Source: Methanolobus sp. (GTDB lineage Archaea; Halobacteriota; Methanosarcinia; Methanosarcinales; Methanosarcinaceae). Taken from it: a DNA stretch of 63,391 bases. The position numbers were made by a program, and so were the translations under genes. The notes beneath the pieces were generated by a model. It did no database searches. It worked only from the letters and a program-made list of their open reading frames with translations, and had not been told where the DNA came from. Shown one piece after another: positions 28,174-36,727 of the stretch (position 1 is the stretch's first letter; every line of letters starts with the position of its first letter). The stretch covers positions 1-63,391 of the forward strand of contig JASKKT010000006.1 in the NCBI GenBank assembly GCA_030154025.1, given 5' to 3'.

Positions 28174-28808
28174 GTGAAGAAGCCCCCTGCCAAAGTTTTG
28201 TAACCCGGACTTCCTGTCCTCTCTGTCATGAGGAACTTATCATCAACTGGCAGGGTGATGATATTCCTTATTTTGGCGAGGTCATGCATATAAGCTCCAG
28301 ATGCGAGTGCGGTTTCAAGTTCTCGGACACGCTGATACTTACACAGCGCGATCCTGTCAGATATGAATTGAAACTGGAAAGTCAGGAGGACCTGAACAGC
28401 AGGGTAGTACGCTCGACCTCCGGAACCATACGCATACCCGAACTTGGAATTGATGTGGAGCCGGGCTCTATCTCCGAGTCCTATGTGACCAATGTGGAAG
28501 GTGTGCTTGACAGGATACTTAGCGTTGTCATTACAGCAACAAACTGGAGTGCCGAAGAGCCTGAGAAATATTCCCTGGGTCTTGATATCCAGCAGGCTTT
28601 AAGGGATGCCATAGACTGCAAAAAGGAACTCACGCTGATCATAGAGGACCCTATGGGGAACAGTGTTATCATATCTGACAGGGCAAAGTCCAGGCAGCTT
28701 ACTCAGGAAGAAGCGGGACACCTCAAAACAGGGATGATCGTGTTCGATACCTCCTCCTCAGAAATGGAGATCGATGCCTGCGATGCGGATCATTCCATCA
28801 CAGACTGA
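28170..28808 (+). CDS. ZPR1 zinc finger domain protein
   Basis: 212 residues beginning at a TTG that overlaps the sepF stop codon. A zinc ribbon is formed by CPLCHEEL and, about 32 residues later, CECGFKF. This is followed by the ZPR1 beta-sandwich region (TLILTQRDPVRYELKLESQEDLNSRVVRS, GTIRIPELGIDVEPGSIS, VTNVEGVLDRI). Eukaryotic ZPR1 is an EF1A chaperone; archaeal proteins carry one copy of the module and their role is assumed to be similar. C-terminus is acidic and variable. Probably an operon with sepF. Confidence 0.88.
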   Translation: MSEEAPCQSFVTRTSCPLCHEELIINWQGDDIPYFGEVMHISSRCECGFKFSDTLILTQRDPVRYELKLESQEDLNSRVVRSTSGTIRIPELGIDVEPGSISESYVTNVEGVLDRILSVVITATNWSAEEPEKYSLGLDIQQALRDAIDCKKELTLIIEDPMGNSVIISDRAKSRQLTQEEAGHLKTGMIVFDTSSSEMEIDACDADHSITD

Positions 28809-28971
28809 TTCATTTTCAGCCCCACTTTTTATATTGGGTTCTTGCTTTCCTTTTTACATTATTTGTAATTGCTATCTTCCCTCAAAAGTTTCCTGTGGCT
28901 TCCTAAACCTTATATATATTGGAATCTGATATTAACTATCACATATTTAAGAAACTGTGGGAGGACACAAG

Positions 28972-29727
28972 TTGCCAGAGGAATGCTGCCAGAATGCCGC
29001 CATGCCCCTAATAGGGGACGATGCACCGTCCTTTACTGCCAAAACGACTTTGGGTGTTGTAAATTTCCCTGACGATTACAGAGGGAAATGGGTGGTGTTC
29101 TTCAGCCATCCAGGAGATTTCACACCTGTCTGTACCACAGAGTTCATGCGTTTTGCCTCCATGCAGCAGGAGTTCAGGAAACTTAACACCGAACTGATCG
29201 GCCTTTCAGTTGACAGTAACAGTTCCCATATCGCATGGCTTGAGGCCATCAGGGAAAAGATCGAATACAAGGGTATGAAGAATGTCGATGTCATGTTCCC
29301 TGTGATCGAAGATCTGAGTATGGATATTGCCCGCAAGTATGGCATGATACACCCTCATGCACGTTACTCTCCGGAGGAGATCCTTGAGAAGTTTGAACGC
29401 ACGGGGGGTAAGCTCAAACTGCAGGAGTTCAGCACTGAAACCGTACGCGCAACCTTTATCATCGACCCGCAGGCAAAGATTCGTGCCATGTTGCACTATC
29501 CGTTTTCTACCGGGCGTAACATGGATGAGATCAAAAGGATGGTCCTCGCTCTCCAGAAATCTGACAGTGAGCATGTGTGCACTCCCGAGGGCTGGCATCC
29601 TGGTGATGATGTCATAGTCCCGAACCCTACAACATGGTCAGCTGCAAAGGATAGGCTGACGGATGAGGACAGTGATCTGAAGTGCAGCGGTTGGTTCCTG
29701 TGCATGAGAAAGGACCGCAAGAAGTAA
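28972..29727 (+). CDS. Peroxiredoxin (Prx6-type, thioredoxin peroxidase)
   Basis: 251 residues if started at the TTG at 28972, which has GGGAGG 7 nt upstream; the frame is also open from a GTG at 28957 that overlaps the site. The peroxidatic cysteine lies in FTPVCTTEFMRF, after FFSHPGD, with Arg in the conserved TGRNMDEIKR. The long C-terminal domain with CTPEGWHPGDDVIVPNP and a late pair of cysteines (LKCSGWFLCMRK) is the archaeal Prx6 arrangement, as in the Aeropyrum enzyme. It reduces hydrogen and alkyl peroxides. An extra Cys-Cys at the N-terminus (EECCQN) is unusual. TATA box TTATATATATT lies at 28909-28919. Confidence 0.93.
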   Translation: MPEECCQNAAMPLIGDDAPSFTAKTTLGVVNFPDDYRGKWVVFFSHPGDFTPVCTTEFMRFASMQQEFRKLNTELIGLSVDSNSSHIAWLEAIREKIEYKGMKNVDVMFPVIEDLSMDIARKYGMIHPHARYSPEEILEKFERTGGKLKLQEFSTETVRATFIIDPQAKIRAMLHYPFSTGRNMDEIKRMVLALQKSDSEHVCTPEGWHPGDDVIVPNPTTWSAAKDRLTDEDSDLKCSGWFLCMRKDRKK

Positions 29728-29862
29728 TTTCCTTTTTATCTGTTTGATTCAACATCGAATGTTTCACAGTCAGAGTGCTTGCTTTCCTCTTGTAAATGTG
29801 CAGTTAAGATTAAATAATATCTGAAATATGGGGTATGCGCATTACGATTATGAGGAATTTAG

Positions 29863-30660
29863 ATGGAAATCGACGAAATAAAGGTTACTCGGAAGATTGT
29901 TGAGCGATACGCAGAAGAATTTCTGGAAAATATTGATGTGGACGTTGTCATTGCTGGCGCAGGTCCGGCATCACTGACTGCTGCCAGATACTTGGCCAAA
30001 GCCGGTCTTAAGGTAGTTATCTTTGAAAGGAAGTTAACTCCCGGGGGAGGTATGTGGGGAGGCGGCATGACATATCCTGTCATCGTGGTGCAGGAACAAT
30101 CCAAGCTACTTCTGGAAGAGATAGACGTCCGCCTGAGGGATGCCGGTGAAGGGTATTATACTGCCGATTCGGTGGAATCCTCTGCTAAACTAATTGCTGC
30201 TGCAGTGAGTGCCGGGGCAAGGCTCTACAACACCATCTCTGTTGAAGATGTTATAATTCGCCAAAACAAGGTATGCGGTGTTGTTATCAATTCCAGTGCA
30301 GTGGAAGTTGCAGGGTTGCATGTTGATCCTCTGGCTATCAGGGCTAAGTATGTCATCGATGGCACCGGTCATCCGGCTGAAGTAGCTAATGTTGTGCAGA
30401 GAAAGGTAGGAAAGCTGAATACTCCAACAGGTGTAGTAGAGGGTGAGAAGAGTATGTGGGCCGAGGTAGGGGAACGTATGACTGTGGAAAATACTATTGA
30501 AGTCTACTCTAATCTCTATGTGACGGGCATGGCATGTAACGCGGTGATGGGCTCGCCGAGAATGGGGCCGATATTCGGAGGAATGCTGCTTTCAGGTAAG
30601 AAGGTAGCGGAAATGATTATTTCCCGTGAGGCCACTGGCAGGAGCCCTGAAGCCGTATAA
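29863..30660 (+). CDS. thi4: Thiamine thiazole synthase Thi4 (sulfide-dependent type)
   Basis: 265 residues, flavoprotein-like Rossmann fold with VVIAGAGPASLTAARYLA near residue 28-45, FERKLTPGGGMWGGG, and the C-terminal GSPRMGPIFGGMLLSGKK. It makes the thiazole moiety of thiamine from NAD and glycine. At the position of the sulfur-donating cysteine of yeast Thi4 this protein has His153 (in AGLHVDPLAI), as in Methanocaldococcus, so it should use free sulfide with iron catalytically instead of sacrificing its own cysteine. I see no TPP riboswitch in the 135-nt upstream gap. A hairpin terminator follows. Confidence 0.93.
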   Translation: MEIDEIKVTRKIVERYAEEFLENIDVDVVIAGAGPASLTAARYLAKAGLKVVIFERKLTPGGGMWGGGMTYPVIVVQEQSKLLLEEIDVRLRDAGEGYYTADSVESSAKLIAAAVSAGARLYNTISVEDVIIRQNKVCGVVINSSAVEVAGLHVDPLAIRAKYVIDGTGHPAEVANVVQRKVGKLNTPTGVVEGEKSMWAEVGERMTVENTIEVYSNLYVTGMACNAVMGSPRMGPIFGGMLLSGKKVAEMIISREATGRSPEAV

Positions 30661-30664
30661 CAAG

Positions 30665-30681
30665 GAGGGCTATTAGCCCTC
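30665..30681 (+). terminator. Hairpin after thi4
   Basis: GAGGGCT (30665-30671), loop ATT, AGCCCTC (30675-30681), starting 5 nt after the thi4 stop and followed by the AT-rich TAATTTATT and then pyrimidine-rich sequence. Likely ends the thi4 transcript. Confidence 0.55.
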
Positions 30682-30842
30682 TAATTTATTCATCTTTATC
30701 TTCCTGTTCTTTTCTCCCGTATTTCTCCAAGCAAGTGTTAAGAAACTCCTGAAGGAAATGCCTTATAAGCAATGTCTTTATTAATTTAGCCAAAATCAAG
30801 CAGAAATAGTGACACATTACAATCATAATTACAGGTGACAAT

Positions 30843-32276
30843 ATGGCAGAACAAGAGAAAGAGGCTGCACTTCCACAAAAAGAGAATTTCAGCGAATGGT
30901 ATAATGACCTCCTCCAGAAAGGCGAGATCATGGACGTACGTTACCCTGTTAAGGGCTTATATGTGTGGTATCCATTTGGTTTCAACATCCGGAGAAATGT
31001 CTACAATATAATGCGTGAGCTGCTTGACAAGGACCACCAGGAAACTCTCTTCCCTCTGCTGATCCCGGAGAACGAGTTCATGAAAGAGGCGGAGCACATC
31101 AAGGGTTTTGAGGACGAGGTCTACTGGGTCACACATGGTGGCACATCACCTCTGGATGTGAAGCTTGCGCTGCGTCCGACCAGTGAGACTGCTATTTATC
31201 CCATGTACAAGCTCTGGGTCCGCTCCCACGCCGATCTTCCTCTTAAGCTGTACCAGATAGTGAACACCTTCAGGTACGAGACCAAGCACACGCGCCCTCT
31301 TATCCGGCTGCGTGAAATCACATCCTTTAAGGAGGCACACACAGTGCATGCCACCTGGGAAGAGGCAGCGGCACAGGTGGACGAGGCCATAAGGATATAT
31401 ACGGAATTCTACCGCAGGCTTGCTATTCCGGTACTGCCCTCCAAGAGACCTGACTGGGACAAATTCCCCGGGGCTGACTACACTATCGCGACAGACGCGC
31501 TCATGCCGGACGGCAAAACCCTTCAGGTTGGTACGGCACATCATCTTGGGGCTAACTTTGCAAAGACCTTCGACATCACTTATGAGGATGTGAACGGCGA
31601 GCAGGTGTATGCCCACCAGACCTGCTATGGCGTTTCCGAACGCTCGATAGCCGCGCTGATATCCATACACGGTGATGATAAAGGGCTTGTCATTCCGCCG
31701 GAGATCGCTCCGGTGCAGGTTGTCATTATTCCTATCATCTTCAAGGAATCCACGGATGTGCTCCACGCATGTGAGAATGTCAAGAAGGAACTTGAGGATG
31801 CAGGTGTCCGGGTGAAGATCGATGCAAGCGAGGATCGTCCGGGGGCCAAATACTACAAATGGGAAATGAAGGGCGTTCCTGTAAGGCTTGAGCTTGGTCC
31901 CAGGGATCTGAAGAACAACGCTGCGATGCTGGTACGCCGTGATACCGGGGAGAAGAGGCAGGTCTCTCTTGAGAATATCTCTGGCGAGGTTCTTTCCATG
32001 TTCAAGGCTGTCCAGACCTCGTTGTACGAGAAGGCAAAAAGGGAAGTCGAAGAGCGCATATTCGATTGCAGCACTCACGATGAGATAAGGCAGAATATTA
32101 CAAAAGGTATCGCAAAGGTCTTCTGGTGCGGTAGGAAGGAATGCGGCCTGAAGCTTGAGGATGAGGTCGGCGCCGGCATCCTCGGTATCCCCACAGGACA
32201 GGAGCCATGCGAAGGCAAATGCATCACCTGCGGAGCTGATGCAGATACACAGGTATATGTGGCAAGGACCTACTAA
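30843..32276 (+). CDS. proS: Prolyl-tRNA synthetase (archaeal/eukaryotic type)
   Basis: 477 residues, class II synthetase without the bacterial editing insertion. Motif 1 region is [18 protein letters not shown], motif 2 is [17 protein letters not shown], motif 3 is [15 protein letters not shown]. Anticodon-binding domain and the zinc-binding C-terminus ([21 protein letters not shown]) characterise the archaeal form. Charges tRNA-Pro. The ATG at 30843 follows a GGTGAC site. Upstream gap of 160 nt contains TATA-like sequences but nothing else I can name. Confidence 0.95.
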   Translation: MAEQEKEAALPQKENFSEWYNDLLQKGEIMDVRYPVKGLYVWYPFGFNIRRNVYNIMRELLDKDHQETLFPLLIPENEFMKEAEHIKGFEDEVYWVTHGGTSPLDVKLALRPTSETAIYPMYKLWVRSHADLPLKLYQIVNTFRYETKHTRPLIRLREITSFKEAHTVHATWEEAAAQVDEAIRIYTEFYRRLAIPVLPSKRPDWDKFPGADYTIATDALMPDGKTLQVGTAHHLGANFAKTFDITYEDVNGEQVYAHQTCYGVSERSIAALISIHGDDKGLVIPPEIAPVQVVIIPIIFKESTDVLHACENVKKELEDAGVRVKIDASEDRPGAKYYKWEMKGVPVRLELGPRDLKNNAAMLVRRDTGEKRQVSLENISGEVLSMFKAVQTSLYEKAKREVEERIFDCSTHDEIRQNITKGIAKVFWCGRKECGLKLEDEVGAGILGIPTGQEPCEGKCITCGADADTQVYVARTY

Positions 32277-32382
32277 GCATTCGGTGCCGGGTTCCTGGCA
32301 GGGGACTCCGGCACTGTGCATATGATCGGTCTATGACAGGAAAAGATGATATATACCCTCTAAAATAAGTGAGGTGATAACT

Positions 32383-33453
32383 ATGGATGCTCTATCACCC
32401 GAGAATGTCAGTTTGCCTGAGAGGCCCCTGTTCGTATGTGTGCTTGGAAACACTGAGACCGCCTATATTGAAGGTCTCTCTGCCGCCGGGAAGACTGCAA
32501 AGCTGACGGATTACACGCCTGCAGGAGATGCGGAGGTCCTGCACAAGGGTACTATCATCGACATACCTATCCTCCCTATGACGCCTCCCTATGATACTCC
32601 CACTCCTGCCCTGATAACAAGAGTGGCCCTGACCCTTACCGGGGTACCCTTGCTGATCGTGAATGCCGGCCTGAGGGTGTTCCCTGCAAAAGAGGTTCCC
32701 CTTGTGGAACTGGGGGGTATGCCGGGTTCTGATATAAGGGGCCCTGTGGCAGTGCATAAGGTTGATGAGGTCTTCATTAATGCATTCAAACTGGGGCAGG
32801 AGCTTGCCGGGAAGCATGACCTTGTGGTCATTGGTGAGAGCATTCCTGCAGGGACCACCACTGCCAACGCGGTGCTGCAATCCCTGGGATACAACGGGGA
32901 TGTGAGCAGCAGCTCGAGTTCCAATCCCCTGTCCCTTAAAAGGGAAGTTGTTGCAGCCGCCCTTAGGTCATCGGGCATCACACCAGGCTCCCTGCGGGAT
33001 GAGCCGCTGAAGGCTGTAGCTTGTGTGGGTGACCCTATGATGGTTGCAGTCGCAGGTCTTGCTGCAGGTCTTGGAAGCACGCCCGTGATACTTGCAGGCG
33101 GCACTCAGATGGAATCCATCTATGCGGTAATAAAGCACCTGGGCTACCCGACGGATGGCATCACTATAGTCACGACCAGCTATGTTGTCAATGACGGGTC
33201 TGCCAATTTCAGGGAGATCGCAGGGCGGCTCGGTGCCAGATACTACGGTGTTGATCCCGAGTTTGGCAAGTCAGCCTCCCAGGGCCTGAGGCAATATGAG
33301 CTTGGCTTTGTCAAGGAGGGCGTGGGCGCAGGCGGTGCCATGTACCTCGCGCTCATGTATGGTCATTCCAGGGAAGAGGTCCGCTCAGAGATAGAGAAGC
33401 TGTGCACAGAGCTGTGCCGGCTTGGCAGTCTTGACCGGGTCGGATGCCAGTAA
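32383..33453 (+). CDS. cobT: Archaeal CobT-like nicotinate mononucleotide-dependent phosphoribosyltransferase
   Basis: 356 residues, family TIGR00303, related to CobT. It starts after GAGGTGAT (32371-32378), which decides the ATG at 32383. Glycine-rich segments VVIGESIPAGTTTANAVLQ and CVGDPMMVAVAGLAAGLGSTPVILAGGTQM and the late YELGFVKEGVGAGGAMYLA are typical. CobT activates the lower-axial base of cobamides; methanogens use 5-hydroxybenzimidazole in their corrinoids, needed by methyltransferases of methanogenesis. The exact base used is an inference. TATA box GATATATACC is about 32 nt before the start. Confidence 0.88.
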   Translation: MDALSPENVSLPERPLFVCVLGNTETAYIEGLSAAGKTAKLTDYTPAGDAEVLHKGTIIDIPILPMTPPYDTPTPALITRVALTLTGVPLLIVNAGLRVFPAKEVPLVELGGMPGSDIRGPVAVHKVDEVFINAFKLGQELAGKHDLVVIGESIPAGTTTANAVLQSLGYNGDVSSSSSSNPLSLKREVVAAALRSSGITPGSLRDEPLKAVACVGDPMMVAVAGLAAGLGSTPVILAGGTQMESIYAVIKHLGYPTDGITIVTTSYVVNDGSANFREIAGRLGARYYGVDPEFGKSASQGLRQYELGFVKEGVGAGGAMYLALMYGHSREEVRSEIEKLCTELCRLGSLDRVGCQ

Positions 33454-33508
33454 ATATGGCCTTGGCCTTCCAGGTGACCTTTCAGGTTTGTCGCTACAGA
33501 TTGTACCG

Positions 33509-33518
33509 CTAAATATAT
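33509..33518 (+). promoter_or_regulatory. TATA box of tRNA-Trp
   Basis: CTAAATATAT, 38 nt before the first base of the mature tRNA; predicted 5' leader of about 12 nt. Confidence 0.5.
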
Positions 33519-33555
33519 CTCCCATAAGGCATATTCAGGGGTACAGTCATATCAT

Positions 33556-33750
33556 GGGGCTGTGGCCTAGCCCGGCATGGCGATGGGCTCCAGCGGATAA
33601 ATGATGAACAACGGGTCTACTGAGGCTTAACCCGACGGGGTTGGCCGGTGAGGAACCGTTGGAGCACTGATGTTGCTCGTACCTTAATGCTGTGTAATGC
33701 AGCAGTTCGGAGAGACCCGTCGATCGTGAGTTCAAATCTCACCAGCCCCA
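33556..33750 (+). tRNA. tRNA-Trp(CCA) with a 121-nt intron
   Basis: Exon 1 is 33556-33593 and exon 2 is 33715-33750. The acceptor stem is GGGGCTG/CAGCCCC, the anticodon stem ATGGG (33583-33587)/CCCGT (33716-33720), the T arm GTGAG-TTCAAAT-CTCAC, the anticodon CCA is at 33590-33592 and the discriminator is A. No CCA is encoded. The intron lies at the canonical 37/38 site. Its bulge-helix-bulge is clear: CTCC (33588-33591) pairs with GGAG (33709-33712), flanked by the 3-nt bulges AGC (33592-33594) and AGA (33713-33715), with GGAT/GTTC as the inner helix. The intron carries a box C/D guide RNA. A T-rich stretch follows the gene. Confidence 0.97.
33601..33670 (+). ncRNA. Box C/D guide RNA inside the tRNA-Trp intron
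   Basis: Boxes in order: C ATGATGA (33601-33607), D' CTGA (33620-33623), C' GTGAGGA (33648-33654), D CTGA (33667-33670). The guide before D' (33611-33618) is fully complementary to 33713-33720; the fifth base upstream of D' pairs with C33716, tRNA position 39. The guide before D (33656-33665) pairs with 33587-33596 with one G-U; its fifth base pairs with C33590, wobble position 34. Both targets cross exon-intron junctions and exist only in the unspliced RNA. The equivalent intron RNA of Haloferax and Pyrococcus directs methylation of C34 and U39. Confidence 0.93.
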
Positions 33751-33813
33751 TTTGTTTCTTTTGTTTGCTTCGCGGAAGTTATTTTTGTTCTGTTTTACGC
33801 ATTCATGTGCCTA

Positions 33814-33847
33814 AAATTATATATGCAGAGAGAGTATAATACTCTCT
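33814..33847 (+). promoter_or_regulatory. Promoter-like region with a 9-bp palindrome before the response regulator gene
   Basis: A TATA-like AATTATATAT (33815-33824) is followed by AGAGAGTAT (33829-33837), A, ATACTCTCT (33839-33847), a nearly gapless perfect inverted repeat. It lies 130 nt before the ATG. A second TATA-like CATATATTAAAG (33918-33929) is closer to the gene, so the palindrome could belong to an upstream promoter, act as an operator, or mark the end of the tRNA transcript. Confidence 0.4.
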
Positions 33848-33979
33848 AGAATCCCGCTGTTATTTTCATGAACCGTGAAAGTACAGGGTGTGATTACCAT
33901 CATATTTATATTGACACACATATATTAAAGTTAGGTGTGCGATCATAATTAATGTACTTGAAAATGGAGTAAAAAGTGG

Positions 33980-34750
33980 ATGCAGGATAGGGACAAAGTA
34001 CTCATAGTTGATGATGAACAGGCAATTGTTGAACTGATGGGGCTTTACCTGAGGTCTGAGTACGATGTGATCAGTGCATACAATGGCCAGGAAGCTCTTG
34101 AGAAGATCAGGAGCGACAAGCCAGATATAGTTCTTCTGGACGTGATGATGCCTGACATGAATGGGTACGAGGTCTGCAGGAGGCTGAAAACTTCCGTGGA
34201 GACGCAATTCCTTCCGGTGATCATGGTCACGGCTCTGTCCGGTAAGGATGATCGCATCAAGGGTATTGAGGTAGGCGCCGATGAGTTCCTTGGCAAGCCT
34301 GTGAACCGGCTGGAGCTGGTCACCCGTGTGAGGTCTCTGTTGCGCATCAAGCACCTGCAGGATAAAATACTTGCCGAAAGGAACGATGCCCTTGGTTATC
34401 TTGATGCTGCAGGCTTCATTGTAGTGGTCGTGGACCCGGATCTGAGGATCAATCTCATCAACAGGAAGGGCAACGAGGCACTCGGATATGAGGAATTCGA
34501 GCTTATCGGACAGGATTTCGTGAAGGCTGTCGTCCGGGAGGACATGGGTGATGAGGTGAGAGCATCCCTGGTGGCTGCACTGGCAGGCAATTCAAAGCTG
34601 CCGGACTACTGGGAGATTCCGGTTGTACGCAAGGATGGCCGGTATATCACTATCCGCTGGTATGATACCCTTTTGGGCGGTAATGGTAGCGAAGTTACGG
34701 GTCTGATCTGCTCTGGTGAAGATCTCAGTATCTTCAGCAAGGATATCTGA
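33980..34750 (+). CDS. Response regulator with receiver and PAS domains
   Basis: 256 residues. An N-terminal receiver domain (VLIVDDEQAIVEL, acidic pocket Asp11-Asp12; phospho-acceptor Asp54 in VLLDVMMPDMNGYE; Thr in VTALSG; Lys in FLGKPV) is followed by a short linker and a PAS domain (about 130-250; LDAAGFIVVVVDPDLRINLINRKGNEALGYEEFELIGQD). There is no DNA-binding or histidine kinase domain, the usual form in methanogens where such proteins relay signals to kinases. No partner kinase is nearby. The ATG is preceded by GGAG. Ligand of the PAS domain unknown. Confidence 0.93.
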   Translation: MQDRDKVLIVDDEQAIVELMGLYLRSEYDVISAYNGQEALEKIRSDKPDIVLLDVMMPDMNGYEVCRRLKTSVETQFLPVIMVTALSGKDDRIKGIEVGADEFLGKPVNRLELVTRVRSLLRIKHLQDKILAERNDALGYLDAAGFIVVVVDPDLRINLINRKGNEALGYEEFELIGQDFVKAVVREDMGDEVRASLVAALAGNSKLPDYWEIPVVRKDGRYITIRWYDTLLGGNGSEVTGLICSGEDLSIFSKDI

Positions 34751-34840
34751 TAGCAATATTTTAAATCACTGAGCACTTTTTCTGTATTTTCTTTTGTCAG
34801 CGCGATTTCTGAAACTGTTCTAGATCATTTTCCGGTAAAA

Positions 34841-34930
34841 AAGTTTAAATCCTATCAGCGGGTAGTAGCCCTGTTTCATTGTCGGGATGTGTCCCGTGGG
34901 AATGTGGCTTTTGAAGCTGAACCGTGAAAC
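34841..34930 (+). promoter_or_regulatory. Promoter and folded 5' leader of the rpl15e-exosome operon
   Basis: Box A AGTTTAAATC is at about 34841-34850, which puts the transcript start near 34870. The leader can then fold as a three-way junction: outer stem GTTTCA (34873-34878)/TGAAAC (34925-34930), hairpin CGGGA/TCCCG (34883-34896) with loop TGTG, and hairpin GCTT/AAGC (34907-34917). The ribosome binding site GGTGA (34947-34951) follows 16 nt later. The structure may control this ribosomal protein operon, for example by feedback; that is an inference. Confidence 0.45.
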
Positions 34931-34957
34931 AAGTAAATGAAACAAAGGTGAACGTAT

Positions 34958-35548
34958 TTGTCCAGATCATTTTACAGCTATATAAGAGACGCATGGAAGG
35001 ACCCTGACACCACATATGTCAGCGAACTCAGATGGGAAAGGCTCCAGGAATGGAGAAAAGAGGGCTCAGTTACAAAGATAAGGCGCCCGACCCGTATAGA
35101 CCGTGCACGCTCTCTTGGCTACAAGGCAAAGCAGGGCATAGTGGTTGCCCGTGTACAGGTGCGCAGGGGAAGTCTCAGGAGATCCAGGTATGTGCGCGGC
35201 AGACGTACCCACAACATGGGTAAGAACAAGATCACTGCCGGAAAGAGCATCCAGAGGATCGCTGAAGAGCGCGCAGGCAGGAAGTTCCCGAACATGGAAG
35301 TACTGAACTCCTACTGGGTAGGCGAAGATGGTAAGCTCAAGTGGTACGAGGTTATCCTTGTAGACCCAAGCCACCCTGTCATCCAGAGTGACAGCAACCT
35401 CAACTGGATCTGCAGCAGCAGCCACAAGGGACGTGTCCAGCGCGGCAAGACCAGTGCAGGCCGCAAGGGCAGGGGTATGATGACACGCGGCAATGGTACC
35501 GAGAAGACCAGGCCGAGCATCAGGTCACACCAGAACAGGGGCAAGTGA
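34958..35548 (+). CDS. rpl15e: 50S ribosomal protein L15e (eL15)
   Basis: 196 residues, highly basic, beginning at a TTG with GGTGA 6 nt upstream ([17 protein letters not shown]). Conserved segments [38 protein letters not shown] and [17 protein letters not shown] identify eL15, found only in archaea and eukaryotes. First gene of the long operon for RNA processing and ribosome assembly. Its stop overlaps the GTG start of the next gene. Confidence 0.97.
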   Translation: MSRSFYSYIRDAWKDPDTTYVSELRWERLQEWRKEGSVTKIRRPTRIDRARSLGYKAKQGIVVARVQVRRGSLRRSRYVRGRRTHNMGKNKITAGKSIQRIAEERAGRKFPNMEVLNSYWVGEDGKLKWYEVILVDPSHPVIQSDSNLNWICSSSHKGRVQRGKTSAGRKGRGMMTRGNGTEKTRPSIRSHQNRGK

Positions 35549-35997
35549 TCCATTATATTGACTTGCGTGCGATAGCGCATTCCACTGAAGACCCGGCCAG
35601 GGTCCGCAAGGCCCTGGACTTCTTTTTACTACATTCCCCGGAAGGGGAAGGCCGCAATACAGATGATATTGTGGAAGTGATCGATGCTGAAGGCCATTAT
35701 GGCAATCGCATGACAATCTTCAGTGCGCATGTCCCGCGCAAACAGGACCTGAAAGCACTGGCCGCTTTTATAAGGCAGCACATGTTGCCTGAGGATGTTG
35801 AACTCCTGAGGGAGGAGATGCCGGATCGTCTTGATGACGACCAGGTATTCCACCTCCGGCTCGACAAGCAGGCAGCTTTCGGGGAACAGGTAAAACTCAC
35901 GTCCTCATCGGATGCCATTACTGTCAGGGTCAAGATAGAGACGTATCCGAAGAACCGGCAGAAGGCTGGCCTGATCGTGGAGGAGTTGTTTGGTTAG
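35545..35997 (+). CDS. RNA-binding protein, predicted exosome subunit (COG1325)
   Basis: 150 residues starting with GTG inside the eL15 stop. The sequence ([33 protein letters not shown]-like [37 protein letters not shown]) belongs to the small RNA-binding family always found with archaeal RNase P and exosome genes; it folds like ribosomal protein L5-type RNA binders. Role in RNA processing is predicted from this association, not shown here. Overlaps the next gene by 8 nt. Confidence 0.85.
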   Translation: MIHYIDLRAIAHSTEDPARVRKALDFFLLHSPEGEGRNTDDIVEVIDAEGHYGNRMTIFSAHVPRKQDLKALAAFIRQHMLPEDVELLREEMPDRLDDDQVFHLRLDKQAAFGEQVKLTSSSDAITVRVKIETYPKNRQKAGLIVEELFG

Positions 35998-36727
35998 CTC
36001 CGGCTTCTATGATCTGAATGTCTGCTGTATCCCTGAAAGCGCTAATGTGGTCCGGGAATTCGTTACAGTGGCAAAGCGCCTGGGCTATAGTGGCATTGCC
36101 ATTACAAACCCGGACACTGTTAAACAGCAGGTATCCTGCGGCAGGATCGACGGGCTGGAAGTACTGAGCGGAGTCGAGATAAGGACCGACAATCCTTCGA
36201 AACTTCATGGCATGATCAGCAAGTACCGGGATAAGGTTGACGTCGTTGCGGTTTCTGGAGGCAGTGAGGGCATCAACAGGGCTGCAGTGGAGAATCCCGG
36301 CGTGGATGTGCTGGTGAACCTGGGCATCGGCCAGGATAACGGATTCAATCAGGTACTTGCAAAAGAAGCAAGCGAGAACCATGTGGCTATTTCCTTTGAC
36401 CTTGGCATCCTGATCCATTCAAGAGGAGGCAGCCGGGTCCAGGCACTGGCCAACAGCAGGAAGAACCTGCAGCTGGTGAGGAAGTATGATGTTCCTTTTA
36501 TCCTGACAGGCAATGCCAGGTCCTGTTTTGACATGCGCGCTCCCAGGGAGCTGGCAGCTCTTGCCACGCTGTTCGGGATGTCTGCAGAAGAGGCAATGGC
36601 AGGACTCACAGCAACGCCTTTGTCCATAATCACGAAGAACCGTCCTCCTGCGGGATATATAAGTGAGGGTGTACAACTGGTATACGATGATACAGATACC
36701 GGAAGCATGGATGAGGGTGACTGCTGA
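35990..36727 (+). CDS. rnp3: Ribonuclease P protein component 3 (Rpp30/Rnp3)
   Basis: 245 residues with a PHP-like TIM barrel. FYDLNVCCIPESANVVREFVTVAKRLGYSGIAITN opens the barrel; LSGVEI, VVAVSGGSEGINRAAVENPGVDVLVNL and LTGNARSCFDMRAPRELAAL follow. It works with Pop5 and the RNase P RNA in 5' maturation of tRNA. The start is a TTG at 35990, 6 nt after GGAGG and within the previous gene, which suits tight coupling. Its stop shares bases with the rnp2 ATG. Confidence 0.93.
   Translation: MVSSGFYDLNVCCIPESANVVREFVTVAKRLGYSGIAITNPDTVKQQVSCGRIDGLEVLSGVEIRTDNPSKLHGMISKYRDKVDVVAVSGGSEGINRAAVENPGVDVLVNLGIGQDNGFNQVLAKEASENHVAISFDLGILIHSRGGSRVQALANSRKNLQLVRKYDVPFILTGNARSCFDMRAPRELAALATLFGMSAEEAMAGLTATPLSIITKNRPPAGYISEGVQLVYDDTDTGSMDEGDC

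Noticed and set aside
29728-29862. TPP riboswitch before thi4
   Set aside because: No CTGAGA-type THI core in the 135-nt gap.
31146-32321. 391-codon open frame antisense to proS
   Set aside because: Mirror of a strongly coding gene with third-position GC bias; no promoter or recognisable motif.
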